64,000 bases of DNA. It comes from Kibdelosporangium sp040675465 (GTDB taxonomy: Bacteria > Actinomycetota > Actinomycetes > Mycobacteriales > Pseudonocardiaceae). A program made the translations under genes and the position numbers. The notes below the pieces were generated by a model. That model was not told where the DNA came from and did not search any database. It worked only from the letters and a program-made list of their open reading frames with translations. Numbering within the stretch: position 1 is the stretch's first letter; every line of letters starts with the position of its first letter. The DNA is taken from assembly GCF_040675465.1 (NCBI RefSeq), contig NZ_JBFAPA010000019.1, positions 186,001-250,000 on the forward strand, read 5' to 3'. This document shows positions 33,729 to 42,217 of the stretch, one piece after another.

Positions 33729-33914
33729 TCAGCCGCAGCTCAGGCCGTAGCAGGAGCTGCAGCTCATCGCGGGGTTGTTGTTGCCCATCCCCAGCTTCTT
33801 CTCCAGCCGCTGCAGCCCGAGGATCTGGTCCGCGCTGTGCGCCTGGACCTCGTCGTCGCCCTGCGTCTCAACCTCGTCGTCGGCGTTCTGCGCGGGGATG
33901 ATCTCGTCGGACAT
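33729..33914 (-). CDS. Class III lanthipeptide precursor, 61 aa
   Basis: ATG 33914 with ggaag upstream. The acidic leader (MSDEIIPAQNADDEVE) contains a helix ILGLQRLEKK at residues 31-40, the counterpart of the LLDLQ-type motif that class III synthetases recognise. The core follows a likely cleavage region around GMGNNNPAM and ends SCSSCYGLSCG. It contains Ser-x2-Ser-x5-Cys, compatible with one labionin, plus extra Ser and Cys for a further ring or disulfide. It is the first gene of the operon precursor-LanKC-MFS-LLM. The ring pattern is inference; the mature mass is unknown. Confidence 0.88.
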   Translation of the reverse strand: MSDEIIPAQNADDEVETQGDDEVQAHSADQILGLQRLEKKLGMGNNNPAMSCSSCYGLSCG

Positions 33915-34150
33915 GGGAAGGTCTCCCTCCGGTCGGTGTGCCGGGATTTCCCGGTCACGCAAGGAATCACGCTAGAAAGCGCGGTCAAAGGCCGGTATAC
34001 GCCCGGTTAAAGCGTTGTCCCGCAAGGGAAATAGTCGGCTCCCCCGCCCGGCCGCCGCCCGCGCGACCGGTCTGACGAGCGGATATACCGAGCTACAACC
34101 GGATGCCAGGCGGGCGCTGAAGACTTTGCCGGGAGGCGAGGAGGTGGGCG
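33915..34150. promoter_or_regulatory. Divergent promoter region of the two peptide operons
   Basis: 236 bp between the lanthipeptide precursor (minus) and the radical SAM gene (plus). It must hold both promoters; an AT-richer centre lies around 33960-34030, but I cannot assign clear -10/-35 pairs. No 11-bp repeats of the kind seen at 52233 or 58014 are present. Confidence 0.45.
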
Positions 34151-35272
34151 ATGCGGCTGGCCGGGATCATGGCACTGCGCCAGACCATCTGCGCGGGCGC
34201 ACTCGTGACGCTGACCGAACGGTGCCCCCTGAACTGCGCGCACTGTTCTTCGTCCTCGGGACCGCGCGGGCGTGAGCTGGACAGCGCGTCGCTGCTGCGT
34301 TTCGCCGAGACGTTCACCCCAGCGTGCCGGCCGGACGTGCTGATGCTGACCGGCGGCGAACCCCTGCTGCGCCCGGACCTGGTCGCTGCGGTCGCGCGCA
34401 CCGCTCGACTGGCTGGCGTCCGCACTGCGGCGCTGACCGGCGCTTTCTTCGCGCGGGGCGGCCGGTTTCCGGCCCCGATCTGGCAGGCCGCCCGGGAGCT
34501 GGACCACTTGTCCCTCAGCCTCGACGTGTTCCACGAGCGGATGGTCGCCCGCGCGGACGTGTTCCAGGTGTTGCGAACCCTGCTGCGGCACGGCATCGCG
34601 ACCAGCCTGCACATCGCGGGCACCGGCCGCGACGATCCGTACCTCGCCGAGGTGACCGCCTCGGTTACGACCGCGTTCGGCGCGGATGTCCCGATGCTGG
34701 TCAGCGAGATCAAGCCGATCGGCCGGGCGGCGAACTGGGCCCGCGCGACCCCGATCGCGGACACCGCGGTTGCGCCGTGCGCGATGGCCGCGTGGCCGGT
34801 GATCGCCGTCGAAGGCGCCATCGTGGCCTGTTGCAACCAGGACGTGGTGGACGGCCGGGTCCGGCCCGAGCACCTGCGGCTGGGTGAGATCGCGACCACG
34901 ACGTGGCCTGCCGTCGTCGACCGGGCGAACTCCTTGCCGCTGCTGCGAATGATCCGCACCGTGGGGCCGTCACACATCGCCGGTCGCGCGGGCGGTACGG
35001 GCTACTGCGGCACCTGCCACCGCTTGAGCGACCTGACCGCCGCGGCGGAATGGGCGGCTCGGGTGGGTGGGGGTCCGGCCGGGGAACTGTTGCAGGCCGC
35101 GGCCATCCGCCAAGGGCAAGTCGGTGGACCGCAGGCGCTGGTCCGCAGGCACGGCATCCCCCAGTACGCCCACCTGGTCGGCGACGCCACCGCAGTCGCC
35201 GAGGCCGGCGGGACCGGCGGAGTCGCCAAGATCGAGATCGGCGAGGTCGATCTGGTCGGCGGGCAAGGATGA
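34151..35272 (+). CDS. Radical SAM enzyme with SPASM-like C-terminus
   Basis: 373 aa, ATG 34151 with an extended gaggaggtg site. The iron-sulfur motif CPLNCAHC (CxxxCxxC) lies at residues ~25-32, followed by MLTGGEPLLRPD. The C-terminal part has more Cys (PCAMAAW, then VACCNQDVV, then GYCGTCHRL) suited to one or two auxiliary clusters, as in SPASM/twitch peptide-modifying enzymes. Its stop overlaps the next start by 4 nt (atga). It probably modifies the 67-aa peptide encoded two genes downstream; the linkage (thioether, C-C or other) is unknown. Confidence 0.87.
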   Translation: MRLAGIMALRQTICAGALVTLTERCPLNCAHCSSSSGPRGRELDSASLLRFAETFTPACRPDVLMLTGGEPLLRPDLVAAVARTARLAGVRTAALTGAFFARGGRFPAPIWQAARELDHLSLSLDVFHERMVARADVFQVLRTLLRHGIATSLHIAGTGRDDPYLAEVTASVTTAFGADVPMLVSEIKPIGRAANWARATPIADTAVAPCAMAAWPVIAVEGAIVACCNQDVVDGRVRPEHLRLGEIATTTWPAVVDRANSLPLLRMIRTVGPSHIAGRAGGTGYCGTCHRLSDLTAAAEWAARVGGGPAGELLQAAAIRQGQVGGPQALVRRHGIPQYAHLVGDATAVAEAGGTGGVAKIEIGEVDLVGGQG

Positions 35273-35928
35273 GCGGCGATCTGCGAGCGGTGCTGGATCT
35301 CGTCGTCCCGGCGTTGCGGCGCAGTGCGGCCGCGTTGTGGCAACCGGCGGGCCTGCGGGAGCGCTATGGCCGGTACCTGATCCAGATGCACGCGGTCCTG
35401 CGCGCCTCGGTGCCGCTGATGCAGCTGGCGGCGCTGCGCTGCGACCGGCCCGACCCGGTGTGCACCCGGCTCGGTGAGTACTTTCCCCTGCACATCAAGG
35501 AAGAAGCGGGCCATGACGAGTGGTTGCTCGACGATATGGCCACGATGGGGCTCAACCGGGCCGAGCTGCCGTCGGTCCAGGTCGCCCGCCTGACCGGCCC
35601 CCAGTACTACTGGATCAACCACGTCCACCCGGTCGCGCTGCTGGGCTACATCGCCGTGCTGGAGGGGAACTCGCCCGCCCCCGAGCTGCCCGGCCTGCTC
35701 GCCGAGCGGACCGGTCTGCCGGACCGCGCCTTCCACACGTTGCGCCACCACGCGACCGCCGATCCCGGGCACAGCGAGGAGGTGCTCGCGCTGCTCGCCG
35801 AGCTGGACCTGTCCGCCGAGCAGCGCCGGGCGGTCCGGGTCAGCGCGTTGCACACCGCGGGCGCACTCATCGACCTGTTCGACGCCCTGGCCCGACCGGA
35901 GAGGACCTGCTGTGACGACAGAGGATGA
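35269..35928 (+). CDS. Heme-oxygenase-like diiron oxidase (iron-containing redox family)
   Basis: 219 aa from ATG 35269, coupled to the radical SAM gene by a 4-nt overlap. Potential metal ligands are spaced as in heme-oxygenase-like domain oxidases: Glu/His in EYFPLHIKEEAGHDEWLLDD, Glu in YIAVLEGN, and Asp/His in TADPGHSEEVLALL. YYWINHVHPVALLGY is also typical. Such enzymes use O2 and two irons for desaturation, N-oxygenation or C-C cleavage. In this operon a second oxidative modification of the peptide is the simplest idea (inference). Confidence 0.8.
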   Translation: MSGDLRAVLDLVVPALRRSAAALWQPAGLRERYGRYLIQMHAVLRASVPLMQLAALRCDRPDPVCTRLGEYFPLHIKEEAGHDEWLLDDMATMGLNRAELPSVQVARLTGPQYYWINHVHPVALLGYIAVLEGNSPAPELPGLLAERTGLPDRAFHTLRHHATADPGHSEEVLALLAELDLSAEQRRAVRVSALHTAGALIDLFDALARPERTCCDDRG

Positions 35929-36115
35929 CGCGAACCTGCGCGCGCTGGCCGACGCGGGGTTTCCGACCGGTGGGTTCACCGAGGAGCAGCGCGCGGTGTT
36001 CAGCGGGCTGACCGCGACCGAGCTGGCGCTGATCCTGGACATCAAGCGGCGGCTGGACGCGGTCGAACCCGAGGTGCGGGCGCACTCCGTCGTCGCGGGC
36101 GCGGCACTGTTCTGA
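35912..36115 (+). CDS. 67-aa peptide, probable RiPP precursor of the radical SAM operon
   Basis: GTG 35912 with gagagga 6 nt upstream; it overlaps the diiron-oxidase gene by 17 nt. The leader-like part contains LRALADAGFPTGGFTEEQ and the conserved-looking helix LTATELALILDIKRRLDA; the C-terminus is short and hydrophobic (HSVVAGAALF) and ends in Phe. From memory it resembles short actinobacterial proteins that NCBI curators call aroma-sacti cluster domain proteins, which sit beside radical SAM genes. There is no Cys, so a sactionine thioether cannot form in this peptide itself. The role as precursor is inference. Confidence 0.7.
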   Translation: MTTEDDANLRALADAGFPTGGFTEEQRAVFSGLTATELALILDIKRRLDAVEPEVRAHSVVAGAALF

Positions 36116-36127
36116 CGCGGGGGAACG

Positions 36128-39004
36128 ATGGAACAGCGCAAGTTGGTGACCGTGTTGTTCTGCGACCTGGTCGGGTCCACCGAACTGGCCGAGGTGCTGG
36201 AGCCCGAGACGCTGCGGTCGGTCGTCATGCGCTACTTCGACACCGCGCGCCGCCAGATCGAGGCGCACGGCGGCACGGTCGAGAAGTTCATCGGGGACGC
36301 GGTGATGGCCGTGTTCGGAGTGCCTGTCGTGCATGAGGACGACGCTCGCCGCGGGGCCGAGGCCGCCCTCGGCATGCTCAGCTCGCTCGCCGGGCTCAAC
36401 GCCGACCTGGAAGACCTGTTCGGCTGCCGGTTGACCGTGCGGATCGGCGTCAACACCGGTGAAGTCGTTGCCACGTCGGCACAAGGCGCGAACGAGAACC
36501 TGGTGGCCGGGGACGTGGTCAACGTGGCCGCCCGGCTGCAGCAGAACGCCGAACCCGGCGAGATCCTGATCGGGGCCGCCACCCGGGCGCTGCTGGACAA
36601 AGCCGCCGAGGTCGAGGAAGCCGGCGTGATGGCGCTGAAGGGAAAGCGCGACCCGGTGCCCGCGTTCCGGTTGCGGGGCATCCGGCCGGACACGCCCGGT
36701 GCGCATCCGTGGCCCGGTTCGCCGTTCGTCGGCCGGGCCCACGAGCTGGACCTGTTGAGTGCGCGGTGGTCCAGCGTCCTGGCCGGGCACGGCCAGTGGG
36801 TGACGTTGTCCGGTGAGGCCGGGATCGGCAAGACCCGGCTGATCGAGGGATGGCTGTCCGCGCTGCCGGACGACGTGCTGGCCGGTTTCGGGCGGTGCCA
36901 TCCGTACCGGGACCAGGCGAGCCTCGCTCCCCTGGCCCAGGCGCTGCGCCAGATCGTCGGCACGGCGAGCCGGCACGGGCTGGTCAGCGACCGGCTGCCC
37001 TACCGCGCGCTGCGGTCCGGTTTACTGCTGGACGGCACGCCGGGCCGGTCGGTGGACGGGACCTATGCCGCGGTCGCCGCCGTGCTGGCCGACCTATCCG
37101 CGGCCCGGCCGGTGGTGCTGGTCCTGGACGACGCCCAGTGGGCCGACCCGATGCTGCTCGACGGTGTGGGCAAGCTCCACGAATCGCTGCGGGCGGCCCG
37201 CGTCCTGCTGGTGTGCGCGGGCCGTGACTGTCCATTCCGGACGATCGAGCTGGGGCCCTTGTCAGCGCAGGAGTCGGCGCTGCTGGCGGCCGAGCTGGTC
37301 GAGCTGCAGCCGCATGGGCCTTCCGTGCTCGGCCGGGTGATCGAGCGCGCCGAGGGCAATCCGCTGTATCTCGAGCAACTGGTGGCCATGCTCGACGACG
37401 GCGCCGATCCGGAGCGGCTGCCCGTCACGGTGACCGCCGTGCTGGCCGCCCGCATCGACGCGCTGGATCCGCCCGGACGGCTGGTCCTGGACGCCGCCGC
37501 CGTGGTCGGCCGCCAGTTCGGCCTCCGCGATGTGGCAGCACTGGCCGGGACCGGCGGGCCGGCCGCGGTCGCGGAGCTGATGCGCCGGGGGCTGGTGGAA
37601 CCGGTGGGTGACCAGGAGTACCGGTTCCGCAGCGGTTTGCTGCGTGACGCCGCCTACCAGGGCATCAGCAAACGGCGGCGAGCGGACTGGCACGAGCGGC
37701 TCGCAGAGCAGAGCACTGGCCTCGCGGTGACCGGCCACCACCTCGAACAGGCGTACCTGCACCGCCACGGGCTGGGAATGCGCGACGAGCACACCGGACA
37801 GCTGCGCGGCCAGGCGGCCCGCACTCTCGCCGAAGCCGGGCGGCTTGCACTGGCCCGTGCCGACCTGTCGTGGTCGGCGGACCTGAGCAGCCGCGCCCTC
37901 GAGCACTCCACAAAGGACGACTCCTGGTGGACGGCAGCGGCCCAGGTCCTCGGTGAGACCCTGCTGGCGACCGGCGCGGGTGGGCAACTGCTGCGCGAGG
38001 TGCTGGCGACCGCGGCCGAGCAGGGTGACGACCTCACCCACGCCCACGCGAGGCTTCAGCTGGCCGCGCTGGACGATCAGCCCGCCGGGCCACGGTGGAT
38101 GCACGCCGCCCGCGCGGCCCGGGAAGTGCTGCCGGTGTTCGAGGCGAACGCCGACGAGCTGGGACTGGCTCGTGCGCACATCCGGCTGGCACAGCAACAG
38201 CAGATCCTCGGCTCTCACAGAGCCGCGGAACAGCTGCTGGCGCAGGCACTCAAGCACGCCATGGCTGCCAAAGCCGCCCCAGAGCACGCGATGACCCTCG
38301 GCGCGATCGGCATGTCCTTGTGGCACGGTCCGACTCCGGCCGAGGAAGCCGTCCGGTGCTGCCGTGAACTGCTCGCTGTCCACGGCGGCGATCACGACGT
38401 CGTGATCGTGACCCTCACCTATCCGCTCGCGAATTTGTTGGCACTGCAGGGCTTGGACGAAGCCGCGCAGGAGTGCCTCGCCGTCGCGGGCCGGTTTGCG
38501 GCTGAGCTGGGATACGCCGAAGCCGAAGTCGTCGGGCCGTTGTTCAGCGGTGGAGTGGAGGCGCTGGCCGGGCGGCTCGCGTCGGCGGAACGGCTGCTGG
38601 GCCGCGCGGTCGAGTTGTGCCGGGCGACCGGCGATCCCGGGCTGATCGCGACCGCGTCCCGCGAGCTGGCGAGAGTGCTGCTGCGCCAAGGAAAACGCCC
38701 CGGCGCCGACCTGCTCGTGCTCGCCGGCGGCGCCCCACCGGCAGAAGCCGCCGATCACTTCGGGATTCTCGCTCGGACCGACGGTGACACGAACCTGGCG
38801 CGACGAGCGGTGGCGCTCGCGGAGAGCACCGACTCGCCGATCATCCGGGCCACCGCGCAGCTGGATCTCGCCACGGTCAGCCTGGCCGCCGGTGACGGCA
38901 CGGCCGCCGCCCAGGCCGCGGATCGTGCGGCCGAAGTGTTCCGCGACAAGGGACACGTGGTCGGCACCCGCGCGGCCGTCGAGCTCAGGAAGGCGGCCCG
39001 ATGA
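36128..39004 (+). CDS. Class III nucleotide cyclase-AAA-TPR fusion protein
   Basis: 958 aa, ATG 36128 with a gggga site. Residues ~1-185 are a class III adenylate/guanylate cyclase domain: metal Asp in VTVLFCDLVGSTELAEVLE and KFIGDAVMAVFG, and transition-state NVAARLQ. Next comes an AAA-type NTPase domain (SGEAGIGKTRLIEGWL near 230, VVLVLDDAQWADP near 330), then a long TPR-like region to the C-terminus. No LuxR-type DNA-binding domain follows. It may sense or signal in the operon, or power a step; its stop overlaps the subtilase start by 4 nt. Confidence 0.88.
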   Translation: MEQRKLVTVLFCDLVGSTELAEVLEPETLRSVVMRYFDTARRQIEAHGGTVEKFIGDAVMAVFGVPVVHEDDARRGAEAALGMLSSLAGLNADLEDLFGCRLTVRIGVNTGEVVATSAQGANENLVAGDVVNVAARLQQNAEPGEILIGAATRALLDKAAEVEEAGVMALKGKRDPVPAFRLRGIRPDTPGAHPWPGSPFVGRAHELDLLSARWSSVLAGHGQWVTLSGEAGIGKTRLIEGWLSALPDDVLAGFGRCHPYRDQASLAPLAQALRQIVGTASRHGLVSDRLPYRALRSGLLLDGTPGRSVDGTYAAVAAVLADLSAARPVVLVLDDAQWADPMLLDGVGKLHESLRAARVLLVCAGRDCPFRTIELGPLSAQESALLAAELVELQPHGPSVLGRVIERAEGNPLYLEQLVAMLDDGADPERLPVTVTAVLAARIDALDPPGRLVLDAAAVVGRQFGLRDVAALAGTGGPAAVAELMRRGLVEPVGDQEYRFRSGLLRDAAYQGISKRRRADWHERLAEQSTGLAVTGHHLEQAYLHRHGLGMRDEHTGQLRGQAARTLAEAGRLALARADLSWSADLSSRALEHSTKDDSWWTAAAQVLGETLLATGAGGQLLREVLATAAEQGDDLTHAHARLQLAALDDQPAGPRWMHAARAAREVLPVFEANADELGLARAHIRLAQQQQILGSHRAAEQLLAQALKHAMAAKAAPEHAMTLGAIGMSLWHGPTPAEEAVRCCRELLAVHGGDHDVVIVTLTYPLANLLALQGLDEAAQECLAVAGRFAAELGYAEAEVVGPLFSGGVEALAGRLASAERLLGRAVELCRATGDPGLIATASRELARVLLRQGKRPGADLLVLAGGAPPAEAADHFGILARTDGDTNLARRAVALAESTDSPIIRATAQLDLATVSLAAGDGTAAAQAADRAAEVFRDKGHVVGTRAAVELRKAAR

Positions 39005-39819
39005 ACCTCAGCTGGGGTCTGCGTGACCAGGAGGCGGCCGACCTCGAGGTCGACGCGACCGCTCTCAACGAGGTGTCGCCCGAGTGGGCGTGGGGCGACT
39101 CGACCGGCGCGGGTGTTCGGGTGTGCGTTGTGGACAGCGGGATCGAGGGCGATCACCCGCTGGTCGGGCCGGTCACCAGTTCCCACGAAGTCGTCCAGGG
39201 CCCGAACGGACCCGAGGTGCGGGAGACCGAACCGGGCGACTCCTGCGGTCACGGCACCGCCTGCGCCGGGATCATCCGCGAGGTCGCCCCGGACTGCGAG
39301 CTGCACAGCGTCCGGGTGCTCGGCGAACGGTTCACCGGCAGCGGCGGTTTCCTGCTGGCCGGTCTGCGCTGGGCGGTCGAGCAAGGGTTCGACGTGATCA
39401 ACATGAGCCTCTCGACAACGCACAACCGTTTCGCGCAGGAGCTGCACGAACTCGCCGACGAGGCCTACTTCCGGGGAACCGTGATCGTCGCATCGGCGCA
39501 CAACACGCCCGTGGTCAGCTACCCCTGGCGGTTCTGCTCGGTGCTTTCCGTTGGCAGCCACCAGGAAGCCGATCCCGGGCTGTACCTGTACAACCCGGCC
39601 CCGCCGGTGGAGTTCTTCGCGAAGGGCCGGGATGTCGTGGTCGCGTGGCCCGGCGGCGGCACGGTCCGGACCACCGGCAACAGCTTCGCGACGCCACGGA
39701 TCAGCGGCCTGTGCGCGCTGACCCTCGCCAAGCACCCCGGGCTGACCGTCTTCCAGGTGAAAACCGTGCTGTATCTGGCCGCGGCGAACGTCCGCACGGA
39801 GAAACGAGGTCTCACATGA
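39001..39819 (+). CDS. Cytoplasmic S8 (subtilisin) serine protease
   Basis: 272 aa, ATG 39001 overlapping the cyclase stop (atga). The full catalytic triad is visible: Asp in VCVVDSGIEGDHP, His in CGHGTACAG, Ser in GNSFATPRISGL, with oxyanion Asn in the SAHNTP region. There is no signal peptide or pro-domain, so it acts inside the cell. In a peptide-modifying operon this fits removal of a leader from the 67-aa peptide, and possibly from the lanthipeptide, whose own operon encodes no protease (inference). Confidence 0.87.
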   Translation: MNLSWGLRDQEAADLEVDATALNEVSPEWAWGDSTGAGVRVCVVDSGIEGDHPLVGPVTSSHEVVQGPNGPEVRETEPGDSCGHGTACAGIIREVAPDCELHSVRVLGERFTGSGGFLLAGLRWAVEQGFDVINMSLSTTHNRFAQELHELADEAYFRGTVIVASAHNTPVVSYPWRFCSVLSVGSHQEADPGLYLYNPAPPVEFFAKGRDVVVAWPGGGTVRTTGNSFATPRISGLCALTLAKHPGLTVFQVKTVLYLAAANVRTEKRGLT

Positions 39820-40397
39820 CGTTGGACATCTCGCCGGCGCCCAATGGCACGCGCGCACTGCTGCAGTCGGTCGTCGAGGTCGCCAAGGCGATCTTCGGCG
39901 CGGCGGCCAGCTCGGTGTTCCTGTTCGACGAACCCGCCGGTGAGCTGGTCTTCGAGGCGGTCTCCGGCGCGGGCGAGGACTTCCTGATCGGCACCAGGAT
40001 GCCCGCCGGCCAAGGGATCGCGGGCTGGGTGCTCAGCTCCGGGCAGGCGATGATCGTCGACGACCTGACCGACAACCGCACCTTCGCGCGGGAGTTCGCG
40101 GAGTCCACCCGTTACGTGCCGCAGGCGCTGATGGCCGCGCCGCTGCTGTCCGGCGGCCAGGTCCTCGGCGTGCTGGAGGTGATCGACCCGACCGAGCAGT
40201 CCCGGTCCAGCCTCAGCGACCTGGACCTGCTGGCGCTGTTCGCCGGCCAGGCGGCGACCGCGCTGCGGGTGGCCAAGGGATGCCCGCACTGCCAAGGACC
40301 GCAGGACCTGCTCGCCCGGTTCGGCGCGGACGAGAGCGAGCTGGGCGCGCAGCTGGTGGACGTGTTCAAGGGCTTTCTGCGCAACCGGAATGGCTGA
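39816..40397 (+). CDS. GAF-domain protein
   Basis: 193 aa from ATG 39816, coupled to the subtilase by a 4-nt overlap (atga). A GAF domain fills residues ~10-150 (ASSVFLFDEPAGELVFEAVS, PAGQGIAGWVLSSGQAMIVD, LLSGGQVLGVLEVID). A CPHC pair follows (GCPHCQGPQDLL), then a helical tail. GAF domains bind small ligands such as cyclic nucleotides; since the same operon encodes a nucleotide cyclase, it could be the receptor (inference). The last 32 nt overlap the convergent regulator gene. Confidence 0.85.
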   Translation: MTLDISPAPNGTRALLQSVVEVAKAIFGAAASSVFLFDEPAGELVFEAVSGAGEDFLIGTRMPAGQGIAGWVLSSGQAMIVDDLTDNRTFAREFAESTRYVPQALMAAPLLSGGQVLGVLEVIDPTEQSRSSLSDLDLLALFAGQAATALRVAKGCPHCQGPQDLLARFGADESELGAQLVDVFKGFLRNRNG

Positions 40398-42150
40398 CGT
40401 TCCCGTCCTCCTGGGCAGCCATTTCGTGGCAGTGCCAGTAGGTGAACACGGGCATGTCGTAGCTGGCGTAGCAAGCGGTGACCTCCGCTTCCGGGGCGGA
40501 CAGCAGCCCGCACTCCAGCAACGATTCCAGCACAACGTAGTCCGATGTAGACAGACCGGTCATGGCGGCGAGGAGCTGGCCGTGGTCGAACGGCGGCGGT
40601 GGCAGGGCGGCGATACGCCGGTAGGCGGCGCGTTGCAGGCCGGACAGACTCCGGTAGGCCACATCGTGACGTTCGCGCAGTGTCAGTTCGCCGACCGCCA
40701 GCTCGTCGAGCACGCGCCTTGGATCGGCGAGCCGGTCGGCGAAGTCCGCCAGCGTGATGTGCCGCAGTGCGGCCAGTTTCGCTCCGGCGATCCGCAAAGC
40801 CAGCGGTGAACCGCCGCAGCTGTCCAGGATCCGCCGGACCGAGTCACGGTCGGCGAGGATCCGGCTGGACCCGATGACCCGGCCGAGCAGCTCCCGGCTC
40901 TCGGCGTCACCCAGCGGCCCCAACCGGACGCGCTGCACGGATTCCAGTCCACTCAACCGGCTGCGCCCGGCGACGATCACCGCGCTCGACCCGGCGCCGG
41001 GCAGCAGCGCCCGGACGATGTCCTCGTGGGTCGCGTTGTCCAGGATGACCAGCAGTCGTCGCCGGGTGATCCACGACCGCCACCGGGCCGCCGCCTGCGC
41101 GGTGCCGTCCAGACCGATCATGTCCATCAGTTCGGCGAAGACCTGAGCATCGGGCTTGGCGGTACCGTCCGTCGCGGCCAGATCGAGCAGCAGCTGACCG
41201 TCCGAATAGGACTCATACAGCAGGTGCCCGACGTGGATGGCGAATGCCGACGTGCCGCAGCCGTGGGCCACGATGATTCGGTGTCCTTTGTGGATGGTCA
41301 GGCTGGCCAGCACCTGGGCGGTCTCGGTGGTCCGGCCGATGAAGTCGGGGAGGTCGCGGGGAAGCTGGTTGCCGGGGACGTTCCGGTCCGGCCGGGTCGA
41401 CGGCTGGGGTACGCCGGTGAGCAATCGCCGGTGCACCCGGGCGAGCGCCGGCCCCGGGTCGACGCCCAGCTCGTCGGCCAGCATCCGCCGGACGAACTCG
41501 TAGTGCGCCAAGGCCTCCGGCACCCGCCCGGCCGCCGCGAGCGCCTGGATCCAGGCCGCCCCAAGCCGTTCCCTGAGCACGTGCGGCCGGATGTGCGGGG
41601 CCAGCCGGGCCAGCACCGTCTGGTGGTCGCCCGACTCGACCGCCAGTTCGGCCCAGTCCTCCAACGTGGCCAGGAAAAGCTGCTGCCAGCGGCCCAGCTC
41701 CGGGGCCAGGCCGGGCTCGTCGCCGAACTCGGCCAGCGGCTCGCGCCACAGCGCGACAGCCTGCCCGTACACCACGGCGGCCGCCTCCGGGTCGCCGTCG
41801 CGCAACCGGTGACGACCCTGCCGGGCCAGGAACTCGAACCGGAGCAGGTCGCACTCGTCCGGCCCGGCGCACAACCGGTAGCCGCGGCCCGCGTAGTCCA
41901 GCCGCGCGCCGAACACCCGGCGCAGCTTCGACACGTAGACCTGCAGACTCTTCAACGCCGTACGCGGGGGGCGGCCCGCCCACAACGCGTCGATCAGCTC
42001 CTTGACCGGGACCACCGAGTTCGCCCGGCACAGCAAGTGGGCCAGCAGCAACCGCTGCTTGGGCCCGCCGACATCGGCGGGCACTCCGTCGAGCAGGACC
42101 GTGAACTCGCCGAACGTGCGGCTTTCGACCGCGCTGGGTAAGCCATGCAC
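40366..42150 (-). CDS. AfsR/SARP-type regulator with defective P-loop
   Basis: 594 aa, GTG 42150. N-terminal winged-helix DNA-binding domain (GGPKQRLLLAHLLCRANS, LQVYVSKLRRVFGARLD), BTAD domain to ~residue 250 (EALAHYEFVRRMLADELGVD), then an NB-ARC-like domain. The Walker A that should read GxGKT is GCGTSAFAIHV, with Thr in place of the catalytic Lys; Walker B (RLLVILDNATHED) is intact. There is no TPR tail. It probably cannot hydrolyse ATP normally and may act as a plain SARP-like activator. It is convergent with the radical SAM operon and a candidate regulator of it. Confidence 0.85.
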   Translation of the reverse strand: MHGLPSAVESRTFGEFTVLLDGVPADVGGPKQRLLLAHLLCRANSVVPVKELIDALWAGRPPRTALKSLQVYVSKLRRVFGARLDYAGRGYRLCAGPDECDLLRFEFLARQGRHRLRDGDPEAAAVVYGQAVALWREPLAEFGDEPGLAPELGRWQQLFLATLEDWAELAVESGDHQTVLARLAPHIRPHVLRERLGAAWIQALAAAGRVPEALAHYEFVRRMLADELGVDPGPALARVHRRLLTGVPQPSTRPDRNVPGNQLPRDLPDFIGRTTETAQVLASLTIHKGHRIIVAHGCGTSAFAIHVGHLLYESYSDGQLLLDLAATDGTAKPDAQVFAELMDMIGLDGTAQAAARWRSWITRRRLLVILDNATHEDIVRALLPGAGSSAVIVAGRSRLSGLESVQRVRLGPLGDAESRELLGRVIGSSRILADRDSVRRILDSCGGSPLALRIAGAKLAALRHITLADFADRLADPRRVLDELAVGELTLRERHDVAYRSLSGLQRAAYRRIAALPPPPFDHGQLLAAMTGLSTSDYVVLESLLECGLLSAPEAEVTACYASYDMPVFTYWHCHEMAAQEDGNVSHSGCAESP

Positions 42151-42217
42151 TTCGCCGTCCCTTCGTCCGGCCGAGTATCGCCGCAGCGCGTTGTGAAGTG
42201 ATTGGACCCGAATTGGA

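Noticed and set aside
31210..33750. Plus-strand open frame of 846 codons
   Set aside because: Antisense to LanKC, whose kinase and cyclase motifs are unmistakable.
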